Shown piece after piece: positions 37,026 to 46,699 of a DNA stretch of 64,000 bases. Origin of the DNA: Acidobacteriota bacterium. GTDB lineage: Bacteria > Acidobacteriota > Terriglobia > Bryobacterales > Bryobacteraceae. A model generated the notes under the pieces. That model did not search any database. It saw nothing but the letters and a program-made list of their open reading frames with translations, and was not told where the DNA came from. Location of the stretch: contig JACPNQ010000012.1 in assembly GCA_016185425.1 (NCBI GenBank), forward strand, positions 62,001 through 126,000, given 5' to 3'. Position 1 is the stretch's first letter, and each line of letters opens with the position of its first letter. The position numbers were made by a program, and so were the translations under genes.

Positions 37026-38087
37026 TCAGTTCACCTGCTCCAGAATCACAAAATCGCCGGGATTCCATGCCTGCGCGATCACGTACAGCTTCTTCCCCAC
37101 CTTCCGCATCACCGCATTGTGGATGTGCTGGAAGTTCGCTAGCGCCAGCTCTTCTTTCGGCATGATCGTCGATACAACCTTGTCGTTCTCCAGAATGTAA
37201 ATCGGCGCGCCCTTCGTGCGGTCCGGCCCGTGCAGCGCCCCAATCACCATGTAAGGCCCGTCGTAGAACGTATCGCACGGAAACGACCCCGCCGGCAGCT
37301 TCACTGTCTCCAGATACTTACCCTCTGGCGTAAAACGGTCGACCTCCGAATTCGGCCGGTCGGCAATGTCAATCCGCTTCTTGCCGACAGGCACGGTCAC
37401 ACCATGGCCGGTCCCAAACTGTCCCACGCCCGTCCCTCTGCCGCCGAACGAGAGCTTATTCCACGTAGCGTCAAAGTTCTTACCGGGCTTCACGCGCGCC
37501 GTCAGCACATAATCCAGCTTCGAATACCCTGTCGGTATGTAGAACAGCCCATCCAAATACTCCACGTCCGTCGGAATGAAGGGCCCATTGTTCTTGAAGT
37601 AATTGTTCACCGTCGGATCGCCCAGATCCGTATCCGCCGTCGGCGGCTTCAGCGTATGCACCAGCGTTCCATCCAACTTCGTCGTGAACACACGGTTCGC
37701 CGCGTTGCCCGGGAACGTCAGATAGGTTTCCTTCTCCGCGGTCCACAACATGGCGTTATGCATGTTGGTCCCTTTCATCTCCTCCGCCGTCGGCAGCAGC
37801 TTGATGTTCTTCAAGTCCGCGCTGATCTGCAGAATTCCCGCCCCCGGCAGTGCGAAGTAGGTCTCACCCTTCCCCTTGCGCCGGTCCACCGCAAACCCGC
37901 CGTGCGCCGACTTCAGCACTTTTTGCGCCTCCGCAGGCAAATGCTCAGAGGTATATAACACCTTAAAGCGCAGCTTTCCCTGGCCGCTGGTCTTCTCTCC
38001 CGCTGCTTGCGTGGCAGGAATCATTGCGGAGACAAGCACAATAGCGACAAGCGCGAAAAAGGCAGGTGTAATCGGCGATCGTTTCAT
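37026..38087 (-). CDS. Exported six-bladed propeller, PAL-like
   Basis: A 353-residue protein from the ATG at 38087, which gives a signal peptide (FFALVAIVLVSAMIPATQA); an ATG four codons earlier is also possible. The rest is a beta-propeller. One blade, GHGVTVPV then IADRPNSEVDRF, matches by eye the segment of peptidyl-alpha-hydroxyglycine amidating lyase (PAL) that carries a zinc-binding His (here His228) followed by ADREN-type residues. HIHNAV (His321, His323) could supply another ligand. This similarity is from memory and modest; NHL-repeat proteins share parts of it. A plain binding propeller is the alternative. Confidence 0.7.
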   Translation of the reverse strand: MKRSPITPAFFALVAIVLVSAMIPATQAAGEKTSGQGKLRFKVLYTSEHLPAEAQKVLKSAHGGFAVDRRKGKGETYFALPGAGILQISADLKNIKLLPTAEEMKGTNMHNAMLWTAEKETYLTFPGNAANRVFTTKLDGTLVHTLKPPTADTDLGDPTVNNYFKNNGPFIPTDVEYLDGLFYIPTGYSKLDYVLTARVKPGKNFDATWNKLSFGGRGTGVGQFGTGHGVTVPVGKKRIDIADRPNSEVDRFTPEGKYLETVKLPAGSFPCDTFYDGPYMVIGALHGPDRTKGAPIYILENDKVVSTIMPKEELALANFQHIHNAVMRKVGKKLYVIAQAWNPGDFVILEQVN

Positions 38088-38184
38088 AGCTCCCGCCATT
38101 CTACTTGAGTTCCGGCCTCTGAGGTTTACATCCTCCGCCCAGCCGGAAAACCCTCGAACGCAGGTTTAGAACCCCGGTCAATCC

Positions 38185-39909
38185 CTAAAGCCGCGGCGCC
38201 GGCGGCTTCGACACCTTCCACGGAAAGACACCTTTCCGCTTCATCTTCCGCCGGTAGACACTATCGCCCGCCGTCACATACAGCGTATCCAGCCCCGGCC
38301 CCGCAAACACCGCATTCGAAATCCCCTTCCCTTCCGGCTTCAACAATACCGCCGTTGTCCTCCCAGCCGGATCGTTCACCTGCAATCCCATCCGCGTGGC
38401 CACATACAGAAACCCTTCCGTATCCACCGTGAATCCGTCCGCTCCCGATCGCATCTGCCCCTCCCCCGCCTCATCCTCCATCTCCAATCGATGAAAGGCG
38501 ACGCCGTAAGCCAACGACCCATCTCCCTGCACCTGGAACGACCACACCCAGCGCGTGGACATATCCGCCACCATCAGCAACGACTGGTCCGGCGACAACC
38601 TCACTCCATTCGGAAACGAAATCCCTTCATGCACCACCCGCTTCTCGCCCTTCGCATTCACAAACCAAACCCGCTTCGCCTGCGGATCCGTAAAGTAAAT
38701 CTCCCCCTTCGCATTCACCGCCAGGTCATTGGACCCCGCCCCCTCCGCCACCACACGTTCCCCGCCTCCCATCTCATAGGCCACAATCCTCTTCCGGCCG
38801 TTCTGGCACGCATACAACCGTCCATCCGGCCCGAACATCAAGCCATTCACCCCGCCGGTGTCTTCCTGAAAAACACTCACCTTCCCCGACGCATGCTCCG
38901 CCTTGTGAATCCGGTTATTCGGAATATCGGAGAAGTAGACGTTTCCTTCCGCATCCACCGCCGGCCCTTCCGTAAATCTGTGCCCCTTGCTCACCAACTC
39001 CCAATCCACCAACGGATCCACAAACCGCGCCGCGAACGACTTCACAGGCTTTGCAATCGGCTTCGTCCAATCCCGCCAAACCCAGCGCAACGCATCCGGC
39101 AGCAGCGGCCCGCCGTGCTTCATGTTGTGTCCCTCAGTGCCCGAAACGAACTTCGCGTCGTACCCAGCCTGGTCCAGCGCCGCGATCATATCCAGGTTGC
39201 TTTGATAGTTCACGTCGCCAGTCCCATCCTGCAGGAGGATCCGTAGCGGCTTGCCTTCAAACTTCCGAACCTGCGACGGCAGAATCAGCGCCCCGCGCTG
39301 ATGCGTGAATCCCGCAATGAAACTCACAACACGCCGGAAATAATCGGGCCGTTCCCAAACCGTGTTCACCGAGCAGTTCCCGCCCGATGACGATCCCGAT
39401 ATCGCCCGCATATTCGGATCGTTCGTCAGGTTGTACGACTTCCCCACGACAGGCAGAATCTCTTCAATCAGAAACCGCGCATACCGTCCCGTCACCGCGT
39501 CGTACTCATAGCTCCGGTGAAACCGTGCCTGCTCATCCGAATTGCGAGCCGGCAATACGCCAGGGCTGATCAGGATCGCAATCGTCACCGGCATCTCGCC
39601 CTTATGAATCAGGTTGTCGAACACAATCGGAACTCGCGAATGGCCCGTCTCATTCACAAACCCGGAGCCGTCCTGGAAGATCATCACCGCCGCCGGCTTG
39701 GCGGCATCATACTGCGCCGGCACATAGACCCAATAGTCATGCGTCGTGCCCGGATATACGGTGCTCGCCGCCAGCACGTGCTTGGTGACTTTGCCGGCCG
39801 GCACTCCCGGCTGCCGGGAAGAATCGGGGCCGTAGACATACTCCTCAGCCTTAGCCAGCGGAGCGAGTGCAAGGGGAAGAAAGGAGCGGCGCAGCATAGC
39901 CTCAATCAT
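38185..39909 (-). CDS. Esterase plus SMP-30/gluconolactonase fusion, exported
   Basis: A 574-residue exported protein. The ATG at 39909 gives a signal peptide (SFLPLALAPLAKAEE); an ATG four codons on is equally possible, and a much longer upstream frame runs into the divergent gene and is ignored. Residues about 30-300 are an enterochelin-esterase-like alpha/beta hydrolase with the nucleophile in SGSSSGG and a late His in GTEGHNMKHGG. Residues about 315-570 are an SMP-30 propeller with metal-site residues in RFTEGPAVDAEGNVYFSD, GSNDLAVNAKGEIYFTD and SGADGFTVDTEG. The fusion suggests ester cleavage followed by lactone hydrolysis on one substrate, probably a plant or sugar-acid ester. Confidence 0.88.
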   Translation of the reverse strand: MIEAMLRRSFLPLALAPLAKAEEYVYGPDSSRQPGVPAGKVTKHVLAASTVYPGTTHDYWVYVPAQYDAAKPAAVMIFQDGSGFVNETGHSRVPIVFDNLIHKGEMPVTIAILISPGVLPARNSDEQARFHRSYEYDAVTGRYARFLIEEILPVVGKSYNLTNDPNMRAISGSSSGGNCSVNTVWERPDYFRRVVSFIAGFTHQRGALILPSQVRKFEGKPLRILLQDGTGDVNYQSNLDMIAALDQAGYDAKFVSGTEGHNMKHGGPLLPDALRWVWRDWTKPIAKPVKSFAARFVDPLVDWELVSKGHRFTEGPAVDAEGNVYFSDIPNNRIHKAEHASGKVSVFQEDTGGVNGLMFGPDGRLYACQNGRKRIVAYEMGGGERVVAEGAGSNDLAVNAKGEIYFTDPQAKRVWFVNAKGEKRVVHEGISFPNGVRLSPDQSLLMVADMSTRWVWSFQVQGDGSLAYGVAFHRLEMEDEAGEGQMRSGADGFTVDTEGFLYVATRMGLQVNDPAGRTTAVLLKPEGKGISNAVFAGPGLDTLYVTAGDSVYRRKMKRKGVFPWKVSKPPAPRL

Positions 39910-39963
39910 AAATAACTCGTGCCAAGCGCGGCGGCTGCGGCCCTGCGATATCATACCCCCGGT

Positions 39964-40929
39964 ATGCGCGCCTTGATCCTCTTCACAGCCACCGTCTGCG
40001 CCCAACCCGGAGTCGCCGTTGTAGAAAAGATCGCTGGCAAAGTCGGCTTCTACTCCTCCACCGGCGAACGCACCAGCGAGGTCAAAGTAGGCACCTATCC
40101 GCACGAGATCGTCCGCTCCCTCGACGCCAAATCGCTCTACATCACAGACAACGGCATTCTCTGGATGCAGTATGCGGGCAAAGGCGGCAACACCATCTCC
40201 ATCATCGACGTCGCTACGCGTACTAAAACCGGCGTCATCGACCTCGGCGAATACCGTCGGCCCCACGGCATGGCCGTCCACCCGTCCACAGGCCAACTGG
40301 TCGTAACCATCGAGAATCCCGACGGTCTCTTACTGGTCGATCCGCAACAGCGCAAAGTAATTCGCAAGTTCGATGTCCAGGGCAAGTCCCCCCATATGGT
40401 CTTATTCGGCCCGGACGGGAAACGAGCCTATGTCTCCAACACCAACAGCGGCACACTCGCCTCCATTGAAATCGCCACGGGGAAAACGAAGCTCATCCCG
40501 ACAGGCAGGTACCCGCAGGGGGGCGTCCTTTCTCCGGATGGCAAAACCATCTATCTGACCAACGCCGAGAGTAATGCCATATCGATCATCAGCACCGTCG
40601 AGGATAAGGTAGTCGGTGAAATCCAAACAGCTACCTACCCGAACCGCGTCGCGATAACTCCCGACGGCAAAACGCTGGTGTACTCCCTGGGCCAGAAGGG
40701 CCAGGCCGTAGGCTTCGCGGACACAGCCACCGGCAAGCAGACCGGCACAGTTGCCCTCAACGGCCAACCCCTCTCGCTGACCCTGACAAAGGACGGCAAG
40801 TACGCATTCTCCGGCATCCAGGATCAGGGAAGAATTCACGTCATCGACGTCGCCCAGCGCAAAATCATCCGGACAATCACGACCCCCATGGACGCTGGCC
40901 CCGATCCCGCGCTTCCGCTCGAAGAGTAG
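39964..40929 (+). CDS. Exported YVTN-type seven-bladed propeller
   Basis: A 321-residue exported protein started at the ATG at 39964, where the signal peptide (RALILFTATVCAQPG) begins; a TATCAT box at 39949-39954 lies 9 bp before it, implying a very short or absent leader. The propeller has repeated blades of the YVTN type, such as GPDGKRAYVSNTNSGTL and SPDGKTIYLTNAESNAISII. These surface proteins usually bind other molecules. It is divergent from the esterase-lactonase gene, 54 bp apart. Confidence 0.87.
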   Translation: MRALILFTATVCAQPGVAVVEKIAGKVGFYSSTGERTSEVKVGTYPHEIVRSLDAKSLYITDNGILWMQYAGKGGNTISIIDVATRTKTGVIDLGEYRRPHGMAVHPSTGQLVVTIENPDGLLLVDPQQRKVIRKFDVQGKSPHMVLFGPDGKRAYVSNTNSGTLASIEIATGKTKLIPTGRYPQGGVLSPDGKTIYLTNAESNAISIISTVEDKVVGEIQTATYPNRVAITPDGKTLVYSLGQKGQAVGFADTATGKQTGTVALNGQPLSLTLTKDGKYAFSGIQDQGRIHVIDVAQRKIIRTITTPMDAGPDPALPLEE

Positions 40930-40939
40930 CCAGGCGCCG

Positions 40940-41569
40940 CTAAATCAACTGGTGGGTCTGTAGATCGATTCTGAAGCGGTCGAACAGCCGCGGTCCGGTG
41001 CTCCGGGACTCATGCGGACGCGGAACGGAGTAGTAGGCGCCGTGAACGTGTCGCTCACTGACGGTCATCCGCAGAAACCCGTGACGATCGTCAAGATACT
41101 TTTCCAAAGTCACCTGGGCATCATCAAACGTGGGCGCCACCACGCGCTCGCCGTTCAATTCCGGCACGCGATGCAGATTGTGATACCCGCCGGCGCCCGC
41201 CACCACAAAGGGCACCTGCCTGCCGCCAATCTCTTTCGTGAATCGCTGGTAGTTGTGCACGTGGCCGCGTGCCACCACATCCGGAATGCGATTCGCCGTC
41301 CCAGTCGCTCTCTCCAGCAATGAGAACAACACCTCGCTCCCCCCGTGCGTCGAAGCGATGGAGTAGACCGGATGGTGGATTGCCACAATGACGGCCTTAT
41401 CCGCTGGAGCCGCGGCCAGCGGATGCTGTTGCATGGCCATTCGCTTTCGTGGGTCAAAGTCAACCCGGTTCGGGCGAATTCGGCTCTGACGGCGCTCGCG
41501 CGCGGAACGATGGTCTCCCGGTGAACTGCGGCGGTATTTCCGCCAAGTCGAATTAGCCAATCGTCGCAA
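40940..41569 (-). pseudogene. Metallophosphoesterase remnant (C-terminal part only)
   Basis: The last 160 or so codons match the C-terminal half of a purple-acid-phosphatase-like metallophosphoesterase: KAVIVAIHHPVYS and VVARGHVHNYQRF carry the late metal-site His residues, and VPFVVAGAGGYHNLH follows. The early metal motifs (GDxHG, GDxVD, GNHE) are absent. Upstream of about 41440 the frame loses family resemblance and runs to an arbitrary start. This looks like a truncated gene rather than a functional enzyme. Confidence 0.65.
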
Positions 41570-41955
41570 TTGCCAACATCACCCCGGTAGTGGCGTCGCG
41601 ATCTCCACGTTAAGTCCCCACTACGCCGGTGGATCTATTGTTCCACCTACCAAGTAACGCGTTATCCAGGAACTTCGCTGCGCACGCGTCCCCCATCCCG
41701 TACCGAAGAAATCGAGCTGCGTCGTCTTTTTGAGAGGATTCTGGACTGCTCACTTCAGTGCGGATCGACGAACCGAGGTTTGTCAACTTGTCTAGCCAAA
41801 CGACCATTCATTGTGCGTCAGCACTATCCGGGCCACACTCATGCGCGTGCTAAATGTGCGCCGGAATAGCGTGTCTCGATCGCGGTTGCCACTGGGAATG
41901 ACGTGCGTGCGGCGCAAACATTCTCATCCTTCGTTGCGGTCCGAAGGACCATGTC
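41570..41955. other. Intergenic stretch without a convincing gene
   Basis: No reading frame here shows family motifs. A hairpin with a UUCG-type loop on the minus strand (41938-41942 with 41946-41950) lies just after the permease gene's stop and could mark its transcript end, but there is no T run. Confidence 0.5.
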
Positions 41956-44697
41956 TTACTCCTGCCGCAGCGCCACCAGCGGATCAATTCGGGACGCTCG
42001 CCTTGCCGGCGCATAGCCAGCGAGAATCGCGGCGATTAGGAGGACGGCGCCGGCCAGCGCCAGCGTTACCGGATCATTCGGCTGGGTACCGAACAGCAGC
42101 GATTTGACAAGCCGGGACGCGCCCAACGCGGCAGGCACGCTGATCGCCAGTCCCACCCCCGCCAGCAGGAGAACGCGGCGCGGAACCATCCATACCACGG
42201 CGCCGCGTTGCGCGCCCAAAGCCATGCGAATGCCAATCTCGCTAACCTGCCGCGCGACGCCGTAGGACATCGTCCCGTAGAGTCCCACGCACGCGGTCAG
42301 CAGAGCGAGAACCGCGAATCCCGTGCATAGTTTAGCGAACGTGATTTCCCGGTTGATCGTCCGATCGATTTCCGCCGCCTGTGTGACTACGTTTGCGACG
42401 GGTATGGATGAATCCGCCTCCCGCACGATCTCACGCACACTCTTGACATACCGGAGCGGATCACCCGCGGTGCGCAGCGCGAAGGTCACTCCTTCCGGAG
42501 AAATCTGGCTGACCGGTACGAACACGGTCATGGAACTCTCCTCTTCCACTTTCAAACTGCCGTTGCGCAGGTTCGCCGATACGCCGGCGATTTCGAAATC
42601 GCGCTTCTCGTCCACGAACGTGATGCGCCGGCCCACCGGATTCTCATTCCCGAAGTACGTCCGCGCCAGCCGCTCGCTGATCACGGCAACCGGCGTGGAG
42701 CCCGGTTGGTCGCGGTCGTCAATCTCACGCCCGGCCAGGATCGGAATCTGCATCGTCGTGAGGAAACGCGGTCCTGCCCCCAGGACGCGCGCGCCGTCGA
42801 TGGTTACAACGCCGATCTTCATGACGCCCTTGATGGTTGCCCTGGCACGGCCGGAACTGAGGATTGAGGAGTGCGAAAGCGAGGCGCTATTCACTCCGGG
42901 AATCGCTTCAAAGCGCTTGCGCAGGTCCGTGTAGAAAGTAGCGATCTCCGGGTCGCGATGCCCGGCCTGGCGCGCATTCAACGAGAACAGAAGGATGTTC
43001 TCGCGGGCATACCCCAGTTGAACGGAGTGCAGATTGTCGAGTGTCCGGACAAATAGACCAGCGGCGAACAGGATGAGAAAAGACATCGCGATCTGGGCAA
43101 CCACCAGAACCTGCTGCGTCCGGCGGCGCGGTCCGCCGCCGCGGCCGTTCTTTAGCGCGGGCATGACGTCCGGACGCGTCGACTGAATCGCTGGGACGAG
43201 GCCGAATAACAGGCCGCAAACCACGGAGAGCGCCGCCGTCACGCCCAGCACGTTCCAGTTCAATTCCGCGTGCAGCGTAAAGTTCTCCTGACCCTTGGAG
43301 AACAGAAACGTCAGCGATTGCGCGCCCCAAATCGCAAACAAGACCCCGAATGCGCCGCCGAGCGACGCCAGCATCACACTCTCCGTAAGCAACTGCCGCA
43401 CGACACGGAACCGTCCCGCTCCCAGGCTGAGCCGGACAGCCATTTCGCGGCTCCGCGCGGCCGCCCTTGCCAGCAGCAGATTGGCGATGTTCGCGCACGT
43501 GGTGGCCAGGATCAATCCCACCATCGCCAGCAGCACGTACAGAGGCTTGGAATACTCGCGGCGCAAGCTGCCCAGACCGGCGGCGCCGGGATTCAGCAGC
43601 AGCGCGGGCAGGTTGGCGCGCTCGCCATCGGTCGTCGCCGTGGTTGCAATCCATTGATGGAAACGAGGAGCCAGCGCTGCCTGCGCCTGGGCCATGCTTA
43701 CGCCGGGACGGAGGCGGCCCATCATCTCGATCCAGTAGAAGTTTCCGTCGCCATACACACTCGCGGCTCTGGTACCGTCCACGAGCAGATTCGTGTGCAA
43801 GGGAAGATAGATGTCCGGCGCGGCCGCAGGGTCCACTCCGAAGAATTCCGGAGGCGCGACGCCGATCACCGTGAAGGGCACGTTATCGACGAGAATCGGT
43901 TGTCCAATCGCATTCGACGGTCCCCCGAAACGCTGTTGGCTTGCCGCAAAACTGACGACAGCCACCGGCGTCGCGCCTGGACGGTCGTCTTCGGATTCAA
44001 TCAGACGTCCCGCGGCCGGCGACACTGCCAGGCCACGAAAATACTCGCCGGTGACGTACTCTGCGCCGGCGCTCATGGCCTGCCCGCGGACGGACAGGTT
44101 ACGTTTTTGTCCGTTGAAGTATCCGAAAAGCGTGGAAAAGACGGGATTCTCCTCGCGAAGCGTCTCGAACGCGCCGTACGGGAACATCCCGGTGACCAGG
44201 ACGCCTTTGTCGCCCGGCCACATAATGCCTTGTAACCCGTGCACGACGTGGACCCATTCCTTATTGGCGTTCTGGGGCGCCCGGCTCTGCCAGTTCAAGA
44301 CCACCAGCGACTCGGGATCGGCCACCGGCAGAGAGCGCAACAGAATCGACTCCATGAGGCTGAAGATCGCTGTATTGGCCCCGATGCCGAGCGCCAGCGA
44401 CAAGACCGCCAGGGCGGTGAATGCCTTGTTGGCGGCCATGGTACGAAAGCCATAGCGGATATCCTGGCCCAGTTCCGACAAAAACCGTGTCATCCAAATC
44501 TCCCGTGACTCTTCGTGCTTCAGTCCGGCGTTTCCAAATCGCCGGTGCGCCTCAGTGCGGGCGCGCTCCGCCGTCATACCGTCTGCTTGCAGTTCCGCGG
44601 CTTTTTCCGCGAGGTGGAGTTCCATTTCCTCACGCAGCGCCTCACTGCGCCTGCCGCTTTCTATCCAATACCTCAGCCGTCGTAACACGCCCGTCAC
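41956..44697 (-). CDS. ADOP-type MacB/FtsX-like permease (second copy)
   Basis: A 913-residue orphan permease with the same plan as the one at 3339-5942. It has an N-terminal extension (EEMELHLAEKAAELQADGM), a first membrane segment (FTALAVLSLALGIGANTAIF), a MacB-like periplasmic domain, an FtsX block with ATTCANIANLLLARAAARSREMAVRLSLGA, a second periplasmic domain (SERLARTYFGNENPVGRRI) and a final FtsX block with VARQVSEIGIRMALGAQRGA. The start is GTG at 44697, overlapping the PadR stop (GTGA). It has no ATPase partner. It is a diverged paralogue, so the two permeases probably respond to different signals. Confidence 0.93.
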   Translation of the reverse strand: MTGVLRRLRYWIESGRRSEALREEMELHLAEKAAELQADGMTAERARTEAHRRFGNAGLKHEESREIWMTRFLSELGQDIRYGFRTMAANKAFTALAVLSLALGIGANTAIFSLMESILLRSLPVADPESLVVLNWQSRAPQNANKEWVHVVHGLQGIMWPGDKGVLVTGMFPYGAFETLREENPVFSTLFGYFNGQKRNLSVRGQAMSAGAEYVTGEYFRGLAVSPAAGRLIESEDDRPGATPVAVVSFAASQQRFGGPSNAIGQPILVDNVPFTVIGVAPPEFFGVDPAAAPDIYLPLHTNLLVDGTRAASVYGDGNFYWIEMMGRLRPGVSMAQAQAALAPRFHQWIATTATTDGERANLPALLLNPGAAGLGSLRREYSKPLYVLLAMVGLILATTCANIANLLLARAAARSREMAVRLSLGAGRFRVVRQLLTESVMLASLGGAFGVLFAIWGAQSLTFLFSKGQENFTLHAELNWNVLGVTAALSVVCGLLFGLVPAIQSTRPDVMPALKNGRGGGPRRRTQQVLVVAQIAMSFLILFAAGLFVRTLDNLHSVQLGYARENILLFSLNARQAGHRDPEIATFYTDLRKRFEAIPGVNSASLSHSSILSSGRARATIKGVMKIGVVTIDGARVLGAGPRFLTTMQIPILAGREIDDRDQPGSTPVAVISERLARTYFGNENPVGRRITFVDEKRDFEIAGVSANLRNGSLKVEEESSMTVFVPVSQISPEGVTFALRTAGDPLRYVKSVREIVREADSSIPVANVVTQAAEIDRTINREITFAKLCTGFAVLALLTACVGLYGTMSYGVARQVSEIGIRMALGAQRGAVVWMVPRRVLLLAGVGLAISVPAALGASRLVKSLLFGTQPNDPVTLALAGAVLLIAAILAGYAPARRASRIDPLVALRQE

Positions 44698-45032
44698 TCC
44701 GCTCCCATCACGCGCGCGATCGCCAACGTGAGTTTGGCGTACTGTTTGGTTTCAATGGCGAGCCGTTTGCGGCCGGCCGCCGTGATCTTGTAGATCCTCG
44801 CCCGCCGATTATTCGCCGTCACGCCCCAGACACCGTCGATCCAGCCGTTTAGCTCCAGCCGTTGGAGAGCGGGGTAAAGGGAGCCCTCCTCAACGAGGAG
44901 CTCATTGTCGGAGGATTGTTGAATGAACTGGACTATGCCGTATCCATGGAGATCGCGTCGCGACAGCGTCCGCAGAATCAACATGTCCAGTGAACCGGGC
45001 AACGAATCGTTCTTCTGCGCCTTGCGTCCCAT
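44694..45032 (-). CDS. PadR-family transcriptional regulator (second copy)
   Basis: A 112-residue winged-helix regulator beginning SLPGSLDMLILRTLSRRDLHGYGIVQFI, with the family's EEGSLYPALQRLEL stretch. It is coupled to the downstream permease by a 4-bp overlap. A TTGACT box 18 bp from TAAGCT on the minus strand (45070-45075 and 45046-45051) supplies a promoter only 13 bp from the ATG. It probably regulates its own operon. Confidence 0.93.
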   Translation of the reverse strand: MGRKAQKNDSLPGSLDMLILRTLSRRDLHGYGIVQFIQQSSDNELLVEEGSLYPALQRLELNGWIDGVWGVTANNRRARIYKITAAGRKRLAIETKQYAKLTLAIARVMGAE

Positions 45033-45045
45033 ACCAAGAATTCTT

Positions 45046-45075
45046 AGCTTACCGCGACGAAATTACGCGAGTCAA
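45046..45075 (-). promoter_or_regulatory. Predicted promoter of the second padR-permease pair
   Basis: On the minus strand TTGACT (45070-45075) and TAAGCT (45046-45051) are 18 bp apart. The start codon lies 13 bp after the -10 box, a short leader like that of the first pair. Confidence 0.45.
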
Positions 45076-46015
45076 GTTCAGATTGGCGAGCCCTCGCGCC
45101 GCAAGACGATTTCGGGGTGCTCATGCGCGCCGGATGCGAATCGCTATGGCGCGCGTTCCCGCTGTCGAAAAGGAGGCTACATCCCATCTCAACGCTGTCG
45201 TAAAACGCCAGGGCGCTCCGTCCAGATCGGCAACCCGGCACCAATCCACGTGAGCGAGTAGTCGCCTATGGTGAGGAGTGCCGCCTGGGTAGAGAACGCC
45301 AGTCGTTAAAAACCGGCCAATGGCACTGGCGCGACCACCTCGCAGCTTCGCTCCCTCAGCGCGGGTTTGGGTGGGCTGTCATTTTTCTTTTTCGTTCGCT
45401 CTTGCCTTGCATGCGGACGAAGCGCGGCATGCCGGAAACGCTTCGCTGGCCGGCATCGAAGGTCAACGGCGTCTCGTGCTCATTGGCTGGCTTGCAGACG
45501 GCCTCCGCGAAGAGCATGATGAGGCAGTGGAGCCAAAACCAGCTTTCACGGGCTATCACCGGAGCGGGCAGAGATTGGCCGGATAAGTCGCCCAGCGTTT
45601 ACCAAAACTGTCCGCTGCAGGCCCTGGAATCGAGTCGTGATTGATTCCGTTCCCTAGCCAGTCTCGTTTTGCGGCGCACGCCCCCGCGTCAATACCGTAT
45701 GAATTGGGGGATCAGCCAACCCGATTTCTTCTTGAAACCAGTTGCGGCTTCCGCAGGGCACTTTGCCCACCAGCCACTACATTGGGCGGCGCAGTCCAAA
45801 CTAGGGCCGCCGAAATGGCTATATACTCGCTACCCGGAAACGCCCGCTCTCCATTTCACGCTGAGCCGGCACAGCCCCGCGCTCCGGCGATCCAGTTCCC
45901 CTTTGCGCATGAACCAAATGGGAGATCAACCTTGCGTCACCGGGTCTCACGGAAATGAGGGTCTTATTCTTGGATCGTCCGGCCGATAACGCGGCAAGAG
46001 GGATGATGGAAGCGA
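45076..46015. other. Stretch without a convincing gene
   Basis: About 940 bp with only short overlapping frames on both strands. None shows a recognisable motif, signal peptide or ribosome site. I looked for a cobalamin riboswitch before bluB and saw no B12-box-like pattern. The sequence may be decayed coding DNA. Confidence 0.55.
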
Positions 46016-46657
46016 ATGGCCCAGGCTCCTCTTTTCGATGACCAGTTCCGTGCGACGCTCGCCGACCTGCTGATATGGCGGCGCGATGTGCGCCGCTTCC
46101 GTCCCGACCCGCTGCCGCCGGGTTTGATTCATGAGTTGCTGGCACTTGCGTGCCTGGCTCCGTCGGTCGGCTTCAGCCAGCCTTGGCGATGGGTGACGGT
46201 CGATGCCTCCGATCGCCGCCAAGCGATCATTCAGAACTTCCAACAGGCGAACCGGCAAGCGCTCGCCGATTTTGAAGGGACACGAGCTGCGCTCTATGCT
46301 CGTCTCAAGCTGGCGGGCCTGGTCGAAGCGCCTGTTCATCTCGCGGTTTTTGTCGATCCCGCGACGGACGTGGGGCAGGGACTGGGGCGCAGGACCATGC
46401 CGGAGATGCTGCCCTACTCGGTGGTCTGCGCCGTGAACACGCTTTGGCTTGTGGCGCGGGCACACGGAATCGGCCTCGGATGGGTATCGATTCTTGACCC
46501 GCTGCAAGTGCCGGCGACGCTCGATATTCCCGGGCACTGGAGGTTGGTGGCCTATCTGTGCCTTGGCTACGCGGATGACGAACAGGACCAGCCGGAGCTG
46601 GAGCGGGAGGGATGGGCCGCCCGCCAACCACCGGAGGTCGTGCTGTTAAAACGGTAG
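46016..46657 (+). CDS. bluB: 5,6-dimethylbenzimidazole synthase
   Basis: A 213-residue nitroreductase-like protein that breaks down FMNH2 to the lower ligand of cobalamin. The family features are clear: WRRDVRRFRPDPLP at the start, LACLAPSVGFSQPWRWV, the lid region, and GLGWVSILDPLQVPATLDIP and YLCLGYADDEQDQPELEREGW at the end. The length is normal. No other cobalamin genes are nearby, so it acts with a pathway located elsewhere or remodels imported precursor. Confidence 0.95.
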   Translation: MAQAPLFDDQFRATLADLLIWRRDVRRFRPDPLPPGLIHELLALACLAPSVGFSQPWRWVTVDASDRRQAIIQNFQQANRQALADFEGTRAALYARLKLAGLVEAPVHLAVFVDPATDVGQGLGRRTMPEMLPYSVVCAVNTLWLVARAHGIGLGWVSILDPLQVPATLDIPGHWRLVAYLCLGYADDEQDQPELEREGWAARQPPEVVLLKR

Positions 46658-46699
46658 AAGCTGGCGCCGCGCGTACGCGATCTGTGGCGAATGTCGTTT

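Noticed and set aside
40297..40930. Long upstream extension of the esterase-lactonase frame (to 40296)
   Set aside because: It runs through the divergent propeller gene and its N-terminal 129 residues look like mirror sequence; the signal peptide start at 39909 is far better.
45320..45989. Several 60-105-codon frames before bluB, both strands
   Set aside because: None has a signal peptide, ribosome site or family motif; they overlap one another.
45640..46015. Possible cobalamin riboswitch for bluB
   Set aside because: No B12-box-like pattern or the usual conserved stem elements could be seen by eye.
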